Assembly (NCBI RefSeq): GCF_009827655.1
Contig: NZ_WTYV01000004.1
Coordinates: forward strand, 62,001 to 126,000
Source: Alteraurantiacibacter buctensis
GTDB taxonomy: Bacteria; Pseudomonadota; Alphaproteobacteria; Sphingomonadales; Sphingomonadaceae
Length of the DNA stretch: 64,000 nt
Reading direction: 5' to 3'
The notes beneath the pieces are model-generated. The model had not been told where the DNA came from. It did not search any database and saw nothing but the letters and a program-made list of their open reading frames with translations. Positions 1 through 8,460 of the stretch are shown piece after piece; within the stretch, counting starts at the first letter, position 1, and each line of letters begins with the position of its first letter. The position numbers and the translations under genes are program-made.

Positions 1-2
1 TT

Positions 3-551
3 GATGGCTCTGCGATCGTTTCCGGGCCGATCGCTGCCATCCGGGTGAGCGACGGCAGAAGAGTTGCGATCGAGGCTGGCGATCTGATCGAAGAGCCGGA
101 CACGCTGGCGACCTATGCCGATATGCGGCGCTTCTTTGCGCGACAGTCGATGCTTGCGGGGGTGGTGAGCGGCCCGAGTGTTTCGATCGAAACGGCAGGT
201 GCCAGGCCCGCGCAGCAGACGACCCTTTCACCGGCGCGAATGCGGCCCATCAGCGATCTTCCTGCCGCCTTCTGGGTGCAGATGCTGGTTGGACTGGCAA
301 GTTTCCTCATCGGCGGCTGGGTCTGGGCGCTGCGGCGCAGCGATACGGCTGCCCGCCTTTTCGCCCTGGCGAGCCTTGGCATTCTTGTTTTCACCTTTCC
401 TGCCGCGCTTTACAGCACCCGCGAACTCGCCATCGACGGCGACCTGTTCCGCGCCCTTTCGGTGATGAACCACGGCGGCGCGCTGCTGTTCGGCGCGGCG
501 ATGATTGCCCTGCTGCTGCGTTATCCAAGGCCTCTGGTTCCGGCCCGTTGA
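3..551 (+). CDS. Membrane sensor histidine kinase, N-terminal part (partial, ends at in-frame TGA)
   Basis: The frame is open from the window edge, so the true start lies outside; a GTG at 45 is only an internal candidate. An extracytoplasmic stretch is followed by about three hydrophobic segments (near nt 265-340, 345-420 and 475-530). The frame stops at a TGA (549-551). Reading through it continues in the same frame into more hydrophobic segments and a kinase core starting near 1350. The codons around the stop read Arg-TGA-Leu-Trp, so one TGG to TGA change would explain the break. Either the gene is a pseudogene, or the base is a sequencing error, or the two parts are made separately. Ligand unknown. 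Confidence 0.6.
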   Translation, partial: DGSAIVSGPIAAIRVSDGRRVAIEAGDLIEEPDTLATYADMRRFFARQSMLAGVVSGPSVSIETAGARPAQQTTLSPARMRPISDLPAAFWVQMLVGLASFLIGGWVWALRRSDTAARLFALASLGILVFTFPAALYSTRELAIDGDLFRALSVMNHGGALLFGAAMIALLLRYPRPLVPAR

Positions 552-569
552 CTATGGGCGCCGTTCGCG

Positions 570-1985
570 TTGTTCGGGGCATGGTGGCTGGGTGACAGCC
601 TGCAGGTGTTCGATGGCCCCCCTGCCGGTTCGCACCTGCCGACGATGCTGGAGATGCTCGGCATCCTTTTTGCAGCGGCGGGACAATATTGGCGCTCGCG
701 CGGTGATCCGGCGGCGCGGGCGGTAGTGCGCTGGTTCGGCCTGTCGGTCGCGGTCGGGGCAGGGGCATTCGTCTTCACGGTCATTGCGCCCAGCCTGGTC
801 GGGCTGACGCCGGGCTTGCCGCAGGGTTATGCCTTTGCCTTCTTCCTCCTGATCCACATCGGCATGGCCATCGGGGTCGCGCGTTACCGGCTGTTCGATC
901 TCGATCGCTGGGCCTTCCGCATCCTGTTCTACATGACCGGCGCCGCACTGCTGATCGCGGTGGACGCGGCGCTGATTTCGTGGATCGCGCTTGAGCGTGC
1001 GCCGGCTTTCGGGCTGGCGCTTGTAATGGTAGGCTTCCTGTACCTGCCGCTGCGGGACATCATCGCGCGCAAGCTGTTCCGGCGTGATGCAGAGATCGAG
1101 GCAAGTTTTCAAGACATGCTCGCCATAGCGCTTGCAGAGGACGAGGCGGAGCGCATGGACCGCTGGCGCGGCTTGCTTGAGCGGGTGTTCCAGCCGCTGA
1201 AGATAGTCGCCGGTCAAGTGATTGGCGCGCCCATGGTGATTGAAGACGGCGCAGCCCTGGCGATCCCCGCCACCGGTCCGCTGCCGCCGCTGCGCCTGGA
1301 ACATGCCATGCACGGTCGGTGCCTGTTCGGTTCGCGCGAACAGGCCAAGGCGAGCGAGTTGTGTTCGATGCTATCCCACGCCATCGCCAGCCGTCTTGCC
1401 CACGAACAGGGCGTGGCGGAAGAACGCCAACGCATCACCAGCGACATGCACGACAATATCGGGGTGCAACTGCTCGGCGCGCTGCACAGCCGCGATCCGG
1501 TCCGCAAGGACGAGCTGATCCGCGACACGCTCGCCGATCTGCGCGAGATCATCAACAACAGCGCTGGCGAGCGGCTGACCCTGGCCGAACTGATGGCTGA
1601 CCTCAGGGTAGAGATCGCCGATCTGCTGTCATCGACCGGTATCGGGCTGGTCTGGCAGGTGGACACCCGGGCCGAACTTCCGCCGCAATCAGTAGCCGCA
1701 ATGCGCTCGATCCTGCGCGAGGCCGTGGGCAATGCCCTGCGCCATGCGGAGGCCACCACGGTCGGCATACGGCTGGGTGACGTGGCGAGCGGCCTTGTCC
1801 TGATGGTTGCCGATGACGGCAACGGCTTCGATCCCGAAACCGCGCCAGCGGGCAACGGCCTGCGCAACATGCGCTCACGGGCCACGGCGCTCCACGGCAC
1901 GATGAAGGTTTCGCGGGGCGCTGCCATGGGGATGCGCGGAACGGTGATCGAGGTTCGCTTTCCGCGCGAAGGCGTCGCGGCGTGA
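570..1985 (+). CDS. Sensor histidine kinase, C-terminal membrane and kinase part (NarL-system type)
   Basis: This frame continues the upstream fragment after its TGA. About six hydrophobic segments (residues 1-165) lead to a dimerisation/phosphoacceptor helix with DMHDNIG near residue 293, the position of the phospho-His in HisKA_3-like kinases. An HATPase domain follows, with an N-box (REAVGNALRHA), DDGNGF and GNGLRNM. The kinase should autophosphorylate at the inner membrane and pass phosphate to the response regulator whose GTG start overlaps this stop codon (GTGA). The TTG at 570 is only the first possible start after the TGA; no good ribosome site precedes it, so the natural protein is probably the read-through form. 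Confidence 0.75.
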   Translation: MFGAWWLGDSLQVFDGPPAGSHLPTMLEMLGILFAAAGQYWRSRGDPAARAVVRWFGLSVAVGAGAFVFTVIAPSLVGLTPGLPQGYAFAFFLLIHIGMAIGVARYRLFDLDRWAFRILFYMTGAALLIAVDAALISWIALERAPAFGLALVMVGFLYLPLRDIIARKLFRRDAEIEASFQDMLAIALAEDEAERMDRWRGLLERVFQPLKIVAGQVIGAPMVIEDGAALAIPATGPLPPLRLEHAMHGRCLFGSREQAKASELCSMLSHAIASRLAHEQGVAEERQRITSDMHDNIGVQLLGALHSRDPVRKDELIRDTLADLREIINNSAGERLTLAELMADLRVEIADLLSSTGIGLVWQVDTRAELPPQSVAAMRSILREAVGNALRHAEATTVGIRLGDVASGLVLMVADDGNGFDPETAPAGNGLRNMRSRATALHGTMKVSRGAAMGMRGTVIEVRFPREGVAA

Positions 1986-2635
1986 AATCCGTGCTGATCC
2001 TCGAAGATGTATCGGAAACGCTGCAGTGGCTGGGCGAGATCGCGGCCGAGGCGTTTCCGGGTTGCGGGGTGACGGGTGCCTCCACCGTGCGCGATGCGCT
2101 GGCCGCAATGGACCGGCACGTGTTTGACCTTGCCTTGATCGACCTGCGCCTGCCCGACGGATCGGGGCTGGATGTGCTGCGCCAGTTACGAGTAAATTCT
2201 CCCGATACGATCTGCGTCGTCACCACCGCGATGGCCGATGACAGCTCGATCGTCGGCGCGCTTTCGGCTGGCGCCTCGGGCTACCTTTTGAAGGAGCAGA
2301 TGCGCGAAGGGATCATCCGCCAGTTGCAGCAGATCAAGGAAGGGGTGCCGGCGCTGTCGCCCTCGATTGCCCGGCGGATCATGGAGCATTTCCGGCGGAC
2401 CGGGCCGGCAGCAGGCGAAACCGGCAACCTGACAGCGCGCGAGCTGGAAGTGCTCACCCTGATCGGACGCGGCATGCGCAATGCCGAAGTCGCCGCGCAG
2501 CTCATGCTCAGCGAGAATACGGTCTCGGGCTATATCAAGGCGATCTACCGCAAACTGGGGATTTCCAGCCGGGCCGAAGCGTCGTGGCATGCCGCGCAGC
2601 TTGGTTTGTCCTATGGCGGAAAAGAAGGGAAGTGA
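1982..2635 (+). CDS. NarL/LuxR-family response regulator
   Basis: 217 residues, starting at a GTG that overlaps the kinase stop by four bases. The receiver domain (about residues 3-120) has the acidic pair E8-D9 and the phospho-acceptor D54 in LIDLRLPDGSG; the conserved Lys lies in YLLKEQ. A LuxR-type HTH fills about residues 147-210 (LTARELEVLTLIGRGM, then a helix with SENTVSGYIKAIYRKL). It is expected to dimerise when phosphorylated and regulate transcription. The autotransporter gene 156 bp downstream on the same strand is a plausible target; that is inference from position only. Confidence 0.88.
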   Translation: MKSVLILEDVSETLQWLGEIAAEAFPGCGVTGASTVRDALAAMDRHVFDLALIDLRLPDGSGLDVLRQLRVNSPDTICVVTTAMADDSSIVGALSAGASGYLLKEQMREGIIRQLQQIKEGVPALSPSIARRIMEHFRRTGPAAGETGNLTARELEVLTLIGRGMRNAEVAAQLMLSENTVSGYIKAIYRKLGISSRAEASWHAAQLGLSYGGKEGK

Positions 2636-2791
2636 CTGCCTCGAAGATCGCAGGTGTCATGTATTTTCAAGTAATTGTCTCCGCCGCGTTAGCCCCTTGA
2701 ACAGGGGGTGCATGATGTCCCGAAGACCAGTTAGGCGGGGATCGGCTCGCGGTACTGCGCGCGCGGGCGTTTAACGGGGACAGTTTCAGAG

Positions 2792-5700
2792 ATGACCGGC
2801 ACGTTTGCGACCAACGCTGTATTGAAGACCACGACCGCCATTGTGGGCACGCTAGGTTCTGTTGCCCTGCTGGCGGGATTGCCTGCACCTGCGTTCGGAC
2901 AAGTCACCGGCTCGGAGCAGATCCCCGGAAGCCCAGACGGAGCCGAGAACGGGTCGAACTCCGACGGCAATTCCGTCGATTTCGTGGACATCTCCGGCGA
3001 CGGTACGTCGGTCATCGGCTTTCACAACAAGGTGGTCGGCAACAAGTCTGTTCTCGAAGCCTGGGTATTCACCCCGACCGGCGCGACGAAACTCGCAGCG
3101 CCGACCGGCTACCTTCACTACGTTGGCTATGGCATATCCGATGATGCCTCAGTGATCGTCGGCGAGGCCAAGCCGACCGCACGCACGGATTTCACCGGCA
3201 TGGTGGGCGTAAAATGGCTGAACGGCACGCCCACGATCCTGGCACAACCTACCGGCGCTGGAAATTACAAGGCAGTCGCCGTCAGCGGTGACGGCAATAT
3301 GATCGGCGGTCTGGCCAGTATATCGGGCTTCAACATCCCGATCCTGTGGACGGGCACCGCCGCTCCAGAGCAGCTGCTTCAGGTCGGCACGACCAGTCCA
3401 GTGCAGAATGGCGTGACCTTCAACGCCGAAATTACCGGCATCTCACGGGATGGCTCGGTCATCGCCGCTATCGGCGGGCGCGGCCAGCAGTGGGGCGCAA
3501 ATGGAACCATCGTCGGGCCAAACGTCCAGGCGCTGCGGTGGACCCGCGCCACCGGCTTTGTCGAACTGGGCGTTCTTGCCAGCCATTCCGCCGCAGGCGC
3601 GAGCAGTTGGGCGAACGACATTTCGGCCGATGGCGGAACAATCGTCGGCTATTCGCAGCAGGGCGGCGTGATGGGCAACGACCTGTTCAGGAACGATAAC
3701 CAGATCGCCATCAAGTGGACCCAGGCGGGCGGCATGGTCGCCTTGCCAAAGCTGACCAACCAGGTCGCATCCGTTGCCTCCGCAGTGAATGCCGACGGCA
3801 GCGTCATCGTAGGCGAGGCAATCGTTCCTGGACAGACCATCGGCACCTTCGTGGTCAACGAATCCCATGCCGTGCGCTGGACTGGAGCCAATGCGCAAAC
3901 GGTTGCGGCATGGCTGGCCGCCAATGGCGTGGCCAATGGCACGAACCAGTACCAGCAGGCGTTGGGCGTCAGCGACGACGGCAACGTGATCGTGGGACAG
4001 GGCATCATCAACGGCCACAGGCAGGGCTATATCGCCCGTGTCGTCGGCGCTGCACCAACGCCGACGCCCACTCCGACGCCGACACCCACTCCTGCACCCA
4101 CGCCGACTCCGACACCCACACCAGGACCGGTGACTATCAGCGCCCCGACGCCGGCCCCCATTGCTACGGCAGTTCCCTCGATCACCGGCGATGATCTGCT
4201 TCCAGGTGGTCCGGGGAGCGGCAATGTCCGTTACAACAGCATTTCCGGAGACGGACGCGCCATTGGGACCTCTGATGGGTTCATCGTAACGGGCTCAGGG
4301 CGTTACAAGGTTCCTCTGCCCGACGGTTTTTCAACCAATCAGATGACGATAAGCGGGCTTTCCAATGACGGGACCGTAGCCGTCGGATCCTATGCTGCCA
4401 CCTCCCAGATCACTGCGGCCTTCCTGTTCCGCAATGTCGATGGCACGGGAACATCGGTCAGGCTGCCGGGATTTGACGGCGCGGTTAATGTCCAGGCGCT
4501 CGGCGTTTCGGCGGATGGGCGCGTGGCCGTGGGCTTCAGCTCGCCGGAGTCCAGCGCCAGCGCAAGCACTCGCGCGGTCATCTGGATAGACGGCGGTCGC
4601 GCCAGGCCGATCACGTCGAACGGATTCGCCTATTCGCTGGCCCGCGCGGCCTCAGCCGATGGATCCGTCGTCACCGGAGAGGCTTCGGGAGGCGACTTTG
4701 ATGGCCAATTTTCGGCCTTCCGCTGGACTCAGGCAGGCCAAATGGTGTCGCTGGGAGCGATCGGCCGCTACGGTGAGTCGTTCAGTTCCTCCGGAAACGA
4801 CATTTCCGCAGATGGCTCGGTCATCGTCGGGAGCTCAACCGCTCCTACCGGTATGGTCGCATTCCGATGGACACAGGCCGGTGGGATGGTCGCGCTTGCG
4901 TCCCTGCCGGGAGAAACGCGATCAGTCGCCAACGCTGTAAGCGCCGACGGCGCGGTCATCGTCGGCACCTCGTCTGCGGGTTTCACCGACTCGGCAGTTC
5001 GCTGGACGGCCGCTGGCACCCAGTCGATCGCCGATTGGCTCGCCGTTGCGGGCGTGAACAACGGCGCGAATATCTATAACAGTGCGGCCGATGTGAGCGC
5101 TGACGGCACGATGGTGATCGGGCACGGGAACATCAACGGCACCAGCCAGCCCTATCTTGCGAGGGCCGCAGCCGGATCACCCGCTCCGACGCCAACGCCA
5201 ACGCCAACGCCAACGCCCACGCCGACACCGGCTCCGACACCAACGCCGACACCCACTTCAACTCCGGCACCGACACCCGCTCCAACACCAGGAACCGGCG
5301 TCATCGGTCTCGACGACTTTGGAGCAACCGTGATGCAGGCAGCGCCCAATCTAGCGTTGCAGGGTGGGCTTGGGCTGATGATGTGGGGGGCGCATCACCG
5401 GATCCTCACCGATTATGTTCAACCTGGCCGCGGCTGTGCGTGGACCGTGCTCGATTATCGCCGGGATGGCCGCAATGACGGGGATTCCACGTTGGCCGAA
5501 GCAGGCGCCTGCGTTGACGCCGGCCCGCTCCGGCTAGGGGCTGGCATCGGCTATGACCGGTCGAATTCCGATCTGCCGCTGGGCGGCAGGCAAAAGCTCG
5601 AAGGCTGGCATGGCGTGGCCGAGGCCGACCTGCGGCTCGGGCAGAGCGGTGCTGTGATGAGTGCGACGGCGATCTATGGTGTGTGGAACGTCGACCTGCG

Positions 5701-6229
5701 TCGCAACTACCTCAACGGCGCGAACACCGACACCAGCACCGGATCGACTGACGCCCGTGGGCTTGCCCTGCGCGCTCGGCTTGACTGGTTTGACATCGTG
5801 GGAAGCGGCCGCTTCGGACTGAACCCGACGATCAGTTACACTTGGAGCCGGGTGACGGTCGATGGCTATACCGAGACTGGCGGCGGCTTTCCGGTCACTG
5901 TCGGTCGCTCCAATGACGAAGCTTCAGAAGGGCGCCTGGGCCTGACCGGTCGCTTCGCCCTGGCCGAGCCAACCACGCTGCGCCTGCGCGGGGAGTACAT
6001 CCACCGCTTCGACCGGTTTGATGCTGGCCCCGCGTTCCAGATCATCGGCACCGGCATGGGCGGCGCGGGCGGTCTCTATGCGGTAGACCGTGACCATGCC
6101 CGCCTGGGGGCAGACATCGACCAGCGGATCGGGCGCAGCGCCGTGCTCTCGCTCTCGGCTCACAAAGCCGTGGGCAACGCGGGAGGCAACCCGTTCTCAG
6201 TCAGCGCCTCGTTCCATTTCGGGTTCTGA
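2792..6229 (+). CDS. Autotransporter with duplicated HAF-repeat passenger and Pro-Thr linkers
   Basis: 1145 residues. The N-terminus looks like an export signal (hydrophobic segment, residues 16-32, then AFGQ). The passenger carries at least 13 copies of a motif like ISxDGxxIVG, typical of HAF-type extracellular repeat proteins. It falls into two similar halves (about 60-420 and 470-796), each ending in a related WLA...NG...GY/PYLAR segment and followed by a Pro-Thr linker (421-445 and 797-833). The last 300 residues resemble an autotransporter beta-barrel: alternating strands, ending in SASFHFGF with terminal aromatic residues. The protein should reach the outer membrane and display the repeats outside. 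It lies between a two-component system and a prolyl-hydroxylase-like gene. Ligand unknown. Confidence 0.8.
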   Translation: MTGTFATNAVLKTTTAIVGTLGSVALLAGLPAPAFGQVTGSEQIPGSPDGAENGSNSDGNSVDFVDISGDGTSVIGFHNKVVGNKSVLEAWVFTPTGATKLAAPTGYLHYVGYGISDDASVIVGEAKPTARTDFTGMVGVKWLNGTPTILAQPTGAGNYKAVAVSGDGNMIGGLASISGFNIPILWTGTAAPEQLLQVGTTSPVQNGVTFNAEITGISRDGSVIAAIGGRGQQWGANGTIVGPNVQALRWTRATGFVELGVLASHSAAGASSWANDISADGGTIVGYSQQGGVMGNDLFRNDNQIAIKWTQAGGMVALPKLTNQVASVASAVNADGSVIVGEAIVPGQTIGTFVVNESHAVRWTGANAQTVAAWLAANGVANGTNQYQQALGVSDDGNVIVGQGIINGHRQGYIARVVGAAPTPTPTPTPTPTPAPTPTPTPTPGPVTISAPTPAPIATAVPSITGDDLLPGGPGSGNVRYNSISGDGRAIGTSDGFIVTGSGRYKVPLPDGFSTNQMTISGLSNDGTVAVGSYAATSQITAAFLFRNVDGTGTSVRLPGFDGAVNVQALGVSADGRVAVGFSSPESSASASTRAVIWIDGGRARPITSNGFAYSLARAASADGSVVTGEASGGDFDGQFSAFRWTQAGQMVSLGAIGRYGESFSSSGNDISADGSVIVGSSTAPTGMVAFRWTQAGGMVALASLPGETRSVANAVSADGAVIVGTSSAGFTDSAVRWTAAGTQSIADWLAVAGVNNGANIYNSAADVSADGTMVIGHGNINGTSQPYLARAAAGSPAPTPTPTPTPTPTPTPAPTPTPTPTSTPAPTPAPTPGTGVIGLDDFGATVMQAAPNLALQGGLGLMMWGAHHRILTDYVQPGRGCAWTVLDYRRDGRNDGDSTLAEAGACVDAGPLRLGAGIGYDRSNSDLPLGGRQKLEGWHGVAEADLRLGQSGAVMSATAIYGVWNVDLRRNYLNGANTDTSTGSTDARGLALRARLDWFDIVGSGRFGLNPTISYTWSRVTVDGYTETGGGFPVTVGRSNDEASEGRLGLTGRFALAEPTTLRLRGEYIHRFDRFDAGPAFQIIGTGMGGAGGLYAVDRDHARLGADIDQRIGRSAVLSLSAHKAVGNAGGNPFSVSASFHFGF
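4053..4126 (+). repeat. Pro-Thr-coding low-complexity repeat, first linker
   Basis: An array of near-repeats of CCGACGCCCA and CCGACACCCA encodes alternating Pro and Thr with one Ala. It joins the two halves of the autotransporter passenger. Copies differ mainly at third codon positions, so both protein and DNA are repetitive. Confidence 0.85.
5181..5290 (+). repeat. Pro-Thr-coding low-complexity repeat, second linker
   Basis: A longer array of the same kind, starting with about four tandem GCCAAC hexamers (near 5191-5217) and continuing with CCGACACC-like units. It encodes Pro-Thr/Ala/Ser alternation between the second passenger half and the beta-barrel. The perfect hexamers could change copy number by slippage without breaking the frame. 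Confidence 0.85.
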
Positions 6230-6297
6230 GCCAGGGGTTCTCGCGCGAGGGGCCAAGGGCTCGGCGCGCAGGAACCAGTTCGGCCGAAAGGGAGAAG

Positions 6298-7125
6298 ATG
6301 CAACGAGTCGAGCCGAACTGGCAGGAATGGATCGCCAGCAACCTTTCCGCAGGCTGTGACCCGGGGGACATGCAAGGCCGCATGGTCGCCGCCGGGTGGA
6401 ACGAGGCGGATGCACGGGCGGCCCTTGCATCGGGAATCAGGCAGGTGTTACCCGGCCTGACAGGGCAGGCCCTCGCCCTTCCGGTTGTTCCCGACATGGG
6501 AACGGCAAGGTGTGACGGACGCGACATCAAGGTGATCATGCGACTGGCCAGCCCTGCCGTGGCCGTGTGCGAAAACGTGCTGTCACCTGCGGAGTGCAGC
6601 GAATTGCTCGCCTATGCGCACGACCGGGGCTTGCACCCCTCCACCGTGGTGGACGAATTGAGCGGGAAGAATGTACCGCATCCCGAAAGGTCGAGTGCCG
6701 GTGTGATGTTGGCCGGCGCCGAAACCGGGCTGATCGACCGGCTGGAGCGCCGCCTGGCCGCACTTACCGACTGGCCAATCGCCAATGGAGAGGGCCTGCA
6801 GATCCTGCGTTATCGCAAGGGACAGGAATACCGGGCGCATTTCGATTCCTTCCCCGATGGCACGGGCGGCGCAGTCCACACCGCGCGCGGCGGGCAGCGA
6901 GTGAATACGGTTCTGGTCTATCTGCAAAGTCCCGAAGCGGGCGGGGGCACTGCCTTTCCCGCTTGCGGGCTCACCGTGTGTCCACAGCCGGGATCCGCAG
7001 TGATTTTTCGCAACGTCGATGATACGGGCCGACGAGATCCTGCCAGCCTCCACGCCGGACTGCCCGTTGTTCAGGGCGAAAAGGTGGTCATGACCTATTG
7101 GCAACGCGCCGGACCTTATGCTTGA
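6298..7125 (+). CDS. 2OG-Fe(II) oxygenase, prolyl 4-hydroxylase-like
   Basis: 275 residues, ATG preceded by GGGAG. Residues 1-60 form a small helical, UBA-like region (WIASNL...MVAAGW...A..AL). The P4H-type double-stranded beta-helix spans about 85-270 and has the iron triad H181-x-D183 (AHFDSF) and H252 (SLHAGLPV), with K262 (GEKVV) placed to bind 2-oxoglutarate. These are the hallmarks of prolyl 4-hydroxylase alpha-subunit-like enzymes. No signal peptide is seen, so it should act in the cytoplasm, before any substrate is exported. It lies 68 bp after the autotransporter gene with its Pro-Thr linkers, which makes that protein the obvious candidate substrate (inference). Confidence 0.85.
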   Translation: MQRVEPNWQEWIASNLSAGCDPGDMQGRMVAAGWNEADARAALASGIRQVLPGLTGQALALPVVPDMGTARCDGRDIKVIMRLASPAVAVCENVLSPAECSELLAYAHDRGLHPSTVVDELSGKNVPHPERSSAGVMLAGAETGLIDRLERRLAALTDWPIANGEGLQILRYRKGQEYRAHFDSFPDGTGGAVHTARGGQRVNTVLVYLQSPEAGGGTAFPACGLTVCPQPGSAVIFRNVDDTGRRDPASLHAGLPVVQGEKVVMTYWQRAGPYA

Positions 7126-7243
7126 CTGCCAACGATCGATCGCGTCGGGCATATCGTCAAACCAATTGCACACGCATGGCACAATTCCATGCTATCAAAA
7201 ATGAACTCCCCTGCATATTCGCAGCGCAAGACGGCCCGGCTCG

Positions 7244-7401
7244 TCACAAGACCGCATGGAAGATTGAGGCTGGCCGGTTGATCAGGACCGGATGATCCAT
7301 CATCGCATCAACTAGTTGCGCGTCCGTCAGGGCCAGTTTGTCGAGCCCGAGTTCTGCAAAAGGCGTCCCCTTTTCACACAGCAGCTCGCGCGGGGTGATC
7401 T
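7244..7401 (-). pseudogene. arsC: Fragment of arsenate reductase (glutaredoxin-type ArsC)
   Basis: The reverse strand reads ITPRELLCEKGTPFAELG and, after a short stretch, DAQLVDAMMDHPVLINRP. This matches the pattern of the C-terminal half of glutaredoxin-fold ArsC (PRELLR.KGTPYAELGL...LIDAM..HPILINRP). The codon before ITP is a stop (TAG, 7399-7401), the N-terminal half with the catalytic Cys is missing, and the frame ends abnormally soon after INRP. It is a dead remnant next to an ArsO-like fragment. I recognise it from memory of the family; no search was made. Confidence 0.65.
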
Positions 7402-7463
7402 AGGCTCGCCCGATCATGCTGGCGGCGTGCCTAAAGAAGATGATCTCAAGCGCTGGCTCCAGG

Positions 7464-7829
7464 ATGAGGGCATGGAGACCCAGGGCATTTGTCATTATCG
7501 GCGGCGGCCAGATGGGGCTGTTGCTGGGCTACTACCTCAACCGCGCCAAGGCCGATTTCCTGATCCTCGATGTCGAAGACGAGCCGGGAGGTGCGTGGCG
7601 GCACAGTTGGAATTCACTGCGCCTGTTTTTATCTGCGGGTTACAGCGCGCTATCGGCCTGGCTGATGCCGCTGCCTACGCATGAGGGTTATCCAACCTGC
7701 GACGATTTGCTCGACTTGACTGACGGCACCCTCCCAAACAATCACCAGATTTCCGTTATGGCCAAGTACAGTAGAAAACCGCCCGTCACGACCATCAAGG
7801 CAAACACCCCTGTCATCACCCAGAAGTAG
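7464..7829 (+). pseudogene. Truncated FAD-dependent oxidoreductase, ArsO-like fragment
   Basis: The frame begins MRAWRPRAFVIIGGGQMG, a Rossmann-fold FAD-binding motif. It continues with LGYYLNRAKADFLILD and PGGAWRHSWNSLRLF, which resemble flavoprotein monooxygenases often found in arsenic operons. Recognisable homology ends near 7720, after about 85 residues of a family of roughly 350. The remaining residues to the stop lie antisense to the next gene and look unrelated. The fragment cannot be an active enzyme. Together with the arsC fragment 60 bp away it marks a deleted arsenic-resistance locus. Confidence 0.65.
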
Positions 7830-7954
7830 AGGGGCTGTCTTTCCGCTCGGACGTATATCCATCCCGACTTATCGCGCAGGTGCCTGTTCCGGAGCGCCGA
7901 CCAAAAACCTTCCAGTCCGATAATGACGGACAGTATTCCGAGCAAACACTTCAT
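7742..7954 (-). CDS. Small two-helix membrane protein of unknown function
   Basis: 70 residues with a hydrophobic segment at about 3-18, a basic loop (RNRHLRDKSGWIYVRAERQ) and a second segment at about 42-66. The ATG overlaps the stop of the upstream frame at 7951 (ATGA), so the two appear translationally coupled. I do not recognise the family. Inner-membrane location is inferred from the helices; the coding call rests on the coupling and on a typical membrane-protein composition. Confidence 0.5.
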   Translation of the reverse strand: MKCLLGILSVIIGLEGFWSALRNRHLRDKSGWIYVRAERQPLYFWVMTGVFALMVVTGGFLLYLAITEIW

Positions 7955-8398
7955 GATGAAGTACGTCCGGAGGTCAATTCATCCGCAGCAGTGGGAAAGC
8001 TTTCCGCCTGGGACAGGGTGAGGTAGGTATCTCGACAGACCTCTTCCATTACCAGGCCCTCCATCTCGAGCCAGTGTGGGGACCGGAGCCCTGCTTCAGA
8101 GTCCCGCGTGTCGAATAGGTCGCCCTCCCGAAAGCGCTCCTGCCGAAGCCTCCGGAATTGCGACCTATCGCAATCATACTCATTGAGAAAGGCGTCGATC
8201 AGCAGGGAACTGTCCAGCGTCAACCAGACAGACCATGACCAAGCCGTTCTGACGTTCGGCGGCGGTCTGGTCTGGCGCCGAGAGATAAGCTCCCCAGCGT
8301 TCATCCTGGCTGAGAACGTATACCCGCTCGTCAAGCGGCGCCGACTGCAGCCCGGGGCCAATCAGGAGGGTCGTCGCAAGGACTACCGCCGGGATCAT
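7951..8398 (-). pseudogene. Frameshifted secreted protein, possibly surface-adhesin-E-like
   Basis: The ATG at 8398 opens a frame with a signal peptide (MIPAVVLATTLLIGPGLQSA), then ERVYVLSQDERWGAYL and ERQNGLVMV. It then shifts and stops early (8180). A second frame continues sensibly as WLTLDSSLLIDAF, EYDCDRSQF and VMEEVCRD to a stop at 7951. The switch sits at a tandem CAGACAGA (8225-8232, plus strand); removing one four-base copy restores a single frame of about 147 residues. The intact protein would have two Cys and resemble small proteins of the surface-adhesin-E type (weak guess). It is either a real frameshift or a base-calling error. Confidence 0.5.
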
Positions 8399-8460
8399 AA
8401 ATCACTCCACGCTGCGGCTCCGGATCCGCCAAGGTCGGCTGTAACCATGTTTCACAGGCG

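Noticed and set aside
7098-7295. 65-codon frame after the oxygenase gene
   Set aside because: It overlaps the oxygenase end and runs antisense through the arsC fragment; no coding signs.
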